Of a stretch of DNA of 41,104 nt, positions 34,802-41,104 are shown one piece after another (the stretch's first letter is position 1; the number at the start of each line of letters is the position of its first letter). Source of the DNA: Mesostigma viride (lineage: Eukaryota; Streptophyta; Mesostigmatophyceae; Mesostigmatales; Mesostigmataceae); NCBI GenBank assembly GCA_009746045.1, contig RPFO01002046.1, positions 1-41,104 of the forward strand, in the 5' to 3' direction. Below the pieces are notes generated by a model. It was not told the origin of the DNA, ran no database searches, and worked only from the letters and a program-made list of their open reading frames with translations. Both the position numbers and the translations under genes were made by a program.

Positions 34802-35614
34802 GATACATTTTTTTGTCTAGGATACATTTGATGCACTGTGCAGTTTTCAGATGTGTTTGTGGGGGTTGATTGCGCCTAGCATGCATTTTATTGAAGCAAT
34901 GAGTTTCCCAAGATATACATTATATAAACTAAGACAATTGACCCAGTAACGCAATGAGACAACATCAATGAGACAACATATGCCAATTGAAGGCTGCCCG
35001 CAACTTTATTCCAAGTTCATTATTATATGATTCCAAGACCATAACTCTTCCAAGACCGTACATCTTCAAGATATAGCACTACAGACACCCACGCGGCTTC
35101 CGCGGTCATCACGCTCCTCCTCCAAGACAACTCAACCTTACAGGACGTTGGGCCATCATACGTCCGGAATAATTGTGTCACTTATTACATAACCAAACTT
35201 TTTGAGGGATCGCCATGGTTGCATGGTTTCAACACATGCGCCCTGCACTCATGTGCATCAAAGGTGTTGCGTAGTGCCAACTCAGTGTCAAAGAACTGAT
35301 TCAATAATATTTCCCGTATGGCCATGAAGGCCCACATGAGTTAAACATGGCCGAGAGTGATTGCATCATCCTTCTTGGCGACATCGGTCTTGACGACGTC
35401 GATGGGGAAGACGGCAGCACCTGCATGTGAACAAAAGAATCCATGAACTGTGGCATCCAAAGGCAACAACATATTAGCATCCCATTGAACACGAAGCCAC
35501 GCTGACCCGGCCATCCAGCCGCCCACGCAGCCACAGAGCCAGCCAGCCACGCAGTGACGCACCCACCCAGCCACACATCCACGCATCCACGCACCCGGCA
35601 CCCCCCCCCCCCCC
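34802..35614. other. Right flank, no recognisable gene
   Basis: The base composition turns AT-richer and no viral-type gene is visible. A minus-strand open frame ending near 35341 has a natural-looking tail (NMLLPLDATVHGFFCSHAGA, then FPIDVVKTDVAKK) but runs into satellite DNA upstream, so it is at most a gene fragment. Confidence 0.4.
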
Positions 35615-36504
35615 AGCCAGCCACGCAGCCACGCAGCCACGCAGCCACGCAGCAGCGCAGCCACGCAGCCACACAGCCACGCACCCTCCTTTCCAGCCAC
35701 GCAGCCACGCAGCCACGCAGCCACGCAGCCACGCAGCCACGCAGCCACGCAGCAGCGCAGCTACACGCAGCCACACAGCCACGCACCCTCCTTTCCAGCC
35801 AAGCAGCCACGCAGCCACGCAGCCACGCAGCCACGCAGCAGCGCAGCCACGCAGCCACACAGCCACGCACCCTCCTTTCCAGCCACGCAGCCACGCAGCC
35901 ACGCAGCAGCGCAGCCACGCAGCCACACAGCCACGCACCCTCCTTTCCAGCCAAGCAGCCACGCAGCCACGCAGCCACGCAGCCACGCAGCAGCGCAGCC
36001 ACGCAGCCACACAGCCACGCAGCCACGCAGCCACGCAGCAGCGCAGCCACGCAGCCACGCAGCCACGCAGCAGCGCAGCCACGCAGCCACACAGCCACGC
36101 ACCCTCCTTTCCAGCCACGCAGCCACGCAGCCACGCAGCCACGCAGCCACGCAGCCACGCAGCCACGCAGCCACGCAGCCACGCAGCAGCGCAGCCACGC
36201 AGCCACACAGCCACGCACCCTCCTTTCCAGCCAAGCAGCCACGCAGCCACGCAGCAGCGCAGCCACGCAGCCACACAGCCACGCACCCTCCTTTCCAGCC
36301 ACGCAGCCACGCAGCAGCGCAGCCACGCAGCCACGCAGCAGCGCAGCCACGCAGCCACACAGCCACGCAGCCACGCAGCCACGCAGCAGCGCAGCCACGC
36401 AGCCACGCAGCCACGCAGCCACGCAGCCACGCAGCAGCGCAGCCACGCAGCCACACAGCCACGCACCCTCCTTTCCAGCCAAGCAGCCACGCAGTCACAC
36501 AGTC
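35615..36504. repeat. 8-bp-unit minisatellite (AGCCACGC type)
   Basis: About 0.9 kb of tandem AGCCACGC units with variants AGCAGCGC and AGCCACAC, arranged in a higher-order pattern punctuated by ACCCTCCTTTCC. Open frames through it on both strands (such as AAWLRGCV and SHAATQPR repeats) are products of the repeat, not genes. Confidence 0.9.
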
Positions 36505-36570
36505 AAACCCCCCTACACCCCCCCCCCACACACACCCCCCACCCCACCCACTCAACACTACACGAATGAC

Positions 36571-36706
36571 TCACAAAGAACTGCTGCACCACCGATGATC
36601 CCTGCGGGAACTGCTCTGCTGCCGACGGTCCCTGCGAAAACTGCTGCAGTGCCGACAATGCCTGTGGAAACTGCGACATTGCCGACGCTGCCTGCGGGAA
36701 CTGAAG

Positions 36707-36775
<69 letters not shown>

Positions 36776-36812
36776 AGTTGTTGCTGCAGTTGCTGCTGCA
36801 GTTGCTGCTGCA

Positions 36813-36851
<39 letters not shown>

Positions 36852-37122
36852 GCTGGACCACTTGTTTCTGCACCTCTTGACGCAGCTGCAAACCAAGCTC
36901 TTCAACCTTCTTGCTTTGGTTCTCCATAGCTCGTTGCATCTCTCTCATCGTCTGTTCCACGCCCACCAGTACGGGGGTCGGCGGCGGCAGCGGCTGGGTA
37001 CGCTCTGGCTGGGTGCGCTCTGGCTGCCGTGCAGGACCTTGCCACATCGGCCGGCGCATTGGTGGTTTGCACCGGCCAAAAAATCTACTTTCATGGCACC
37101 AGATTTCTTTCCTAGCACCCAT
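36571..37122 (-). CDS. Possible eukaryotic polyglutamine protein fragment
   Basis: A 183-residue minus-strand frame: an Arg/Pro-rich N-terminus with Cys (PPMRRPMWQGPARQPERTQ), a coiled-coil-like segment (EQTMREMQRAMENQSKKVEE, LRQEVQKQVVQLEQ), then a polyQ run with interspersed Leu, then a Ser/Arg-rich part. A second frame (36945-37199) overlaps it with its own natural-looking start (DELIDLCYAGDDCRKWVLG), so a frame break is possible. This looks like a host gene or retroelement gag-like fragment, not viral; identity unknown. Confidence 0.35.
36708..36848. repeat. CTG trinucleotide repeat tract
   Basis: Nearly pure (CTG)n from 36708 to about 36775, then CTGCAGTTG-type interrupted repeats to 36848. 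On the minus strand it encodes polyglutamine with Leu interruptions. Confidence 0.9.
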
Positions 37123-37350
37123 TTTCTACAATCGTCCCCGGCATAACACAAATCAATCAATTCGTCCATGTCATCGCTTCGGCTATCAGCATCGGGCATA
37201 GTTCCCGTGGCTAGTGCCCATCATTCTTTCCACCTTGAGCGGGGCGAAGTCACGAATTCAAGCGCGAAGTGCATTTGAATCAAGCGGGAACTGGGTGACA
37301 CTGCTTGAAGACGTGCAGCTCCAAGGCATGCAAATGATGCAATGTATGAA
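37123..37350. other. Unannotated spacer between repeats
   Basis: No gene supported except the overlapping minus-strand frame mentioned for the polyQ entry. The end (about 37327-37375) resembles 38482-38521 (GCATGCAA ... AAAGATACGATACGC), so the following array is flanked by imperfect direct repeats. Confidence 0.4.
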
Positions 37351-38610
37351 AGATACGATACGCAAAGTTCAGGTGTTCAGGTGAAGCCGTGAAGACGTGG
37401 TGAAGACAGGTGAAGACGCGGTGAAGACGTGAAGACGTGAAGACGTGAAGACGTGAAGACACGATACGGCAAGTTCAGGTGAAGTTCAGGTGTTCAGGTG
37501 AAGCCGTGAAGACGTGAAGCCGTGAAGCCGTGAAGACGTGGTGAAGACAGGTGAAGACGCGGTGAAGACGTGAAGACGTGAAGACGTGAAGACGTGAAGA
37601 CGTGAAGACACGATACGGCAAGTTCAGGTGAAGTTCAGGTGTTCAGGTGAAGCCGTGAAGACGTGAAGCCGTGAGGCCGTGAAGACGTGGTGAAGACAGG
37701 TGAAGACGCGGTGAAGACGTGAAGACGTGAAGACGTGAAGACGTGAAGACGTGAAGACACGATACGGCAAGTTCAGGTGAAGTTCAGGTGTTCAGGTGAA
37801 GCCGTGAAGACGTGAAGCCGTGAAGCCGTGAAGCCGTGAAGACGTGGTGAAGACAGGTGAAGACGCGGTGAAGACGTGAAGACGTGAAGACGTGAAGACG
37901 TGAAGACGTGAAGACACGATACGGCAAGTTCAGGTGAAGTTCAGGTGTTCAGGTGAAGCCGTGAAGACGTGAAGCCGTGAAGCCGTGAAGACGTGGTGAA
38001 GACAGGTGAAGACGCGGTGAAGACGTGAAGACGTGAAGACGTGAAGACGTGAAGACACGATACGGCAAGTTCAGGTGAAGTTCAGGTGTTCAGGTGAAGC
38101 CGTGAAGACGTGAAGACGCGAAGACGTGAAGACGTGGTGAAGACAGGTGAAGACGCGGTGAAGACGTGAAGACGTGAAGACGTGAAGACGTGAAGACGTG
38201 AAGACACGATACGGCAAGTTCAGGTGAAGTTCAGGTGTTCAGGTGAAGCCGTGAAGACGTGAAGCCGTGAAGCCGTGAAGACGTGGTGAAGACAGGTGAA
38301 GACGCGGTGAAGACGTGAAGACGTGAAGACGTGAAGACGTGAAGACGTGAAGACACGATACGGCAAGTTCAGGTGAAGTTCAGGTGTTCAGGTGAAGCCG
38401 TGAAGACGTGAAGACGCGAAGACGTGAAGACGTGGTGAAGACAGGTGAAGACGCGGTGAAGACGTGAAGACGTGAAGACGTGCATGCAAGGTATCAAAGA
38501 TACGATACGCCGCAAGTTCAGGTGAAGTCGTGAAGACGTGAAGACGTGAAGACGTGAAGACGTGAAGACGTGAAGACGTGAAGACGTGAAGACGTGAAGA
38601 CGTGAAGACC
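37351..38610. repeat. 8-bp-unit minisatellite (GTGAAGAC type) with ~149-bp higher-order repeat
   Basis: Tandem GTGAAGAC units with variants (GTGAAGCC, GTGGTGAAGACAG). The marker ACGATACGGC recurs at 37461, 37610, 37759, 37916, 38057, 38206 and 38355, giving spacings of 149, 149, 157, 141, 149 and 149: a higher-order unit that gains or loses whole 8-bp units. The right end (about 38526-38608) is a nearly pure run. Confidence 0.92.
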
Positions 38611-38704
38611 AGGACTGACACGTGAAGACTGGGACGTGAAGGCAAGTTGCAGCACTCGGCCGCTGCAGTCGCACGCAGGTAGAAACGAGTATTGCTGCTT
38701 GAAT

Positions 38705-39001
38705 CTGTCAAGACCCCATCGAATGTAAAACAGGTTTTTCGTAAAGAAATCCGATTTGTGGGCGGGCTTTACATATTGCTTCTGTCCAAGCACTACCGGA
38801 TGTAAAACAGTATACTTCTTGAAGAAATAAGTTGGGGCTTTGTTGGGCGTCACATTTGACCGGTGGGCGGAGTTTCCTGCTTCTGTGAAGGCGCCATCGA
38901 ATGTAGATCAGTAGATTTTCTAAAGAAATCTGAGTTGTGGGCGGGGCCTTTATTGCTTGTGTCCATCCACCACCGGATGTAGAACAGTAGACTTATTGAA
39001 G
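38705..39001. repeat. Diverged 178-bp tandem duplication
   Basis: CATCGAATGTA ... GTGGGCGGG ... ACCGGATGTA ... TTGAAG occurs from 38717 and again from 38895 with many substitutions and small indels. No coding potential. Confidence 0.65.
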
Positions 39002-40084
39002 GTGAATCACGATACAACAGCTGTAGTTGACAACATCATGACCGGCACATCTTTCCCCCACCGCTGCTCAACCCGGTCCCCCCCAAACTCCTCCACACTT
39101 GCCCACCTTTCCACCCTCCTCCACGGCCCGTTGTGTTTGCAGGCGTCGGCACAAAGGGAGGAGGCCGTGCGAGCCGGGAAACTCACGGTATGGTTTGATT
39201 TCTAGTTTTGTATTAGGACCCTAGGGTAGCTATGTTATATAGGCATGTCTGACAGCATAGCTCACCATTTCATTACCATGGGATGCTGAGCATACCATTT
39301 CCAGAGAGGTAAGTCAGTCACTCTTCGCAGTTGACAAGTCAGAGAAAGCAATCAAGTGCAGCGTTCACAACTCTTGCCGCTCGTAACCTTTTGTCTGCCC
39401 TGTTTGGCAGCTCCCTGTCTTTGCTTTCTCTCGTATTTCTTTCTTTTGTCTCTTTTCTACATCTTTCTTTGCTAATTCTTGAATATATGATGCTATTGTA
39501 GCATCCTTCTAGCGCGGATCGCTCTTAATATCCTTCTCGCGCACGTTTCCTCGCTTTTTCTCATGTAAGAGCGTCTTCCCTGCCCATGCAGCGTGTACCT
39601 GGTGTGTGTGGCTCTGCCTTGCCAATCACAACTGACCGACATGCTGGTCAGGCACTGCAGGTCGTTGCCCTTGCGTGTGTGAACCTGCTGTTTTGGCTGT
39701 TCCCATGGCCGCTGCGTGTGTCCGTGAATGATACCATGGGAGGGAGACTTCTCCCATGGGTCCCCTTCGCTGACACTCGTGATGTAGGTTCGCGTCGACT
39801 TGTTTCTCTCACTGTGCCCATATTGGCCTCGCACGGCTTTGTCTCTCATTCCTTGTTTGCATGCGGCGGCGTGTAGACCATCATCTTCATCCGAGACCGC
39901 AACAGCAAGGGCCAGGAGGTGAGTAATTGCTGAGGGCATGGCTCCTATCCCTTGATGAGTCTAGCGCCATGTACCACCCTCTATGCCTGCATATAGGTGA
40001 CGCATTGAAAATGCAAGCATCTTACTAGAAGTAGCACGGGCCTCCGAGGTGAGATTCTGCGCAGGCCTCATGATCCCAATGGAC
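39002..40084. other. About 1.1 kb without recognisable gene
   Basis: Mixed composition with a pyrimidine-rich stretch near 39400-39480 (TTTGTCTCTTTTCTACATCTTTC). Two opposing short frames (39493-39939 minus, 39586-39876 plus) overlap each other and resemble no family, so I annotate none. Confidence 0.4.
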
Positions 40085-41090
40085 CTGCGAAGCGCATGGC
40101 GCGCATGGGCGGCCGGCCGGCGCAGCTGGCATGCGGCGGGGCGGGGCTGTCGACGGGCGGCGGGGCAGGGCCGTCGGCGCGCGGGGGGCCAGCGGCGCTG
40201 CCGGTGCGCGCGGGCGGCGGGCCGGCGCACCTGGCATGCGGCGGGGCAGGGCTGTCGACGGGCGGCGGGGCGGGGCAGTCGACGGGCGGCGGGGCAGGGC
40301 CAGCGGCGCTGCCGGCGCGCGTGGGCAGCGGGCCGGCGCAGCTGGCATGCGGCGGGGCGGGGCTGTCGACGGGCGTCGGGGCAGGGCTGTTGACGGGCGG
40401 CGGGGCAGGGCCGTCGGCGCGCGGGGGGCCAGCGGCGCTGCCGGCGCGCGCGGGCGGCGGGCCGGCGCACCTGGCATGCGGTGGGTCGGGGCTGTCGACG
40501 GGCGGCGGGGCGGGGCAGTCGACGGGCGGCGGGGCAGGGCCGTCAGCGCGCGGGGGGCCAGCGGCGCTGCCGGCGCGCGTGGGCGGCGGGCCGGCGCAGC
40601 TGGCATGCGGCGGGGCGGGGCAGTCGACAGGCGGCGGGGCGGGGCAGCCGGTGCGCGGCGGGGCGGCGCCGTCGGCGGGCGGCGAGGTGGCGCAGCCAGC
40701 GCGCAGCGAGGTGGCAGCGGCGGCGCAGCCTGCATGCGGCGGGGCAGGGCTGTCGACGGGCGGCGGGGCGGGGCAGTCGACGGGCGGCGGGGCAGGGCCG
40801 TCGGCGCGCGGGGGCCAGCGGCGCTGCCGGCGCGCATGGGCGGCGGGCCGGCGCAGCTGGCATGCGGCGGGGCGGGGCTGTCAACGGGCGGCGGGGCAGG
40901 GCCGTCGGCGCGCGGGGGCCAACGGCGCTGCCGGCGCGCGTGGGCGGCGGGCCGGCGCAGCTGGCATGCGGCGGGGCGGGGCAGCCTGTCGACGGGCTAC
41001 GGGGCGGGGCAGCCGGCGCGCGGCGGGCCGGCGGCGCAGCCGGCGGGCGGCGGAGCGGCGGAGCGGCGGAGCGGCACAGCCGGTGCCTGA
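40085..41090. repeat. GC-rich minisatellite
   Basis: Very GC-rich tandem repeats built from GCGGGGCGGGGC, GTCGACGGGCGGC and GCCAGCGGCGCTGCCG modules. The marker CTGGCATGCGG recurs at 40126, 40231, 40342, 40471, 40600, 40857 and 40971 (spacings 105-129, one double interval, then 114). Long Ala/Arg/Pro-rich open frames on both strands are repeat artefacts. Confidence 0.88.
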
Positions 41091-41104
41091 AAAACGCGGT
41101 CGCT

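Noticed and set aside
35301-36558. Long minus- and plus-strand open frames (AAWLRGCV-type and SHAATQPR-type proteins, up to 530 residues)
   Set aside because: They are translations of an 8-bp tandem repeat, open in several frames on both strands, with no non-repetitive core.
35615-38610. CRISPR array
   Set aside because: The units are 8 bp without unique spacers, the flank looks eukaryotic and no cas genes are present.
40025-41090. Long Ala/Pro/Arg and Gly/Ala/Arg-rich open frames in the GC-rich array
   Set aside because: High GC removes stop codons in all frames; the sequences are repeat units only.
1-41104. tRNA or rRNA genes
   Set aside because: No cloverleaf-like or rRNA-like segment was noticed by eye; a tRNA scan was not possible.

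Overview
The window looks like a block of nucleocytoplasmic large DNA virus (phylum Nucleocytoviricota) genes lying inside eukaryotic-type DNA, most simply an endogenous or integrated giant-virus segment. The viral assignment rests on hallmark genes read directly from the translations: four double-jelly-roll major capsid protein (MCP) paralogues (20029-28011), an A32-type packaging ATPase (28206-29030), a VLTF3-like late transcription factor (15710-16825) and a PCNA sliding clamp (16800-17606). The eukaryotic character rests on the flanks: a repetitive insertion at the left, and at the right two different minisatellites with 8-bp units, a CTG/polyQ tract, a diverged 178-bp tandem duplication and a GC-rich minisatellite. 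The host cannot be named from sequence alone. A free virus with repeat-rich ends is the alternative.

Layout. 1-242: nothing recognised. 243-5686: a very long minus-strand coiled-coil gene cut by a 1,964-bp repetitive insertion (417-2380) and carrying two single-base frame breaks. 5.7-9.75 kb: small genes, including membrane proteins, Cys-rich proteins, a staphylococcal-nuclease-like protein, a zinc-knuckle protein and a J-domain protein with a myristoylation-type N-terminus. 9.75-14.1 kb: unknown genes, a frame-broken KilA-N-like gene and a Rieske iron-sulfur oxygenase-like gene. 14.1-18.3 kb: transcription/replication group (VLTF3, PCNA) and small unknowns. 18.3-28.0 kb: structural group (LysM protein, hydrophobic glycine-rich protein, four MCPs). 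28.2-34.7 kb: a minus-strand run with the packaging ATPase, a JAMM-type metalloprotease-like protein, small membrane and coiled-coil proteins, a Cys-rich protein and two large paralogues with basic tails. 34.8-41.1 kb: repeat-rich non-viral-looking DNA.

How it fits together. The set is biased to particle building and late expression (MCPs, ATPase, VLTF3, LysM, putative virion membrane proteins). Only PCNA represents replication; no DNA polymerase, D5-type primase-helicase, topoisomerase or RNA polymerase subunit is visible. Either the viral segment is incomplete or it depends on functions encoded elsewhere.

Notable points. MCP3 carries an insertion of about 600 residues with concanavalin/LamG-like features between its jelly rolls. 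Several genes show single-base frame breaks, nearly all at short homopolymers. Promoter-like TA(C/T)TATA motifs lie just upstream of several start codons. Hairpins sit at convergent gene ends and poly-T-loop hairpins at two divergent promoters. A perfect three-unit heat-shock-element-like motif precedes the J-domain gene. All family calls are from motif recognition by eye; no database search was run.
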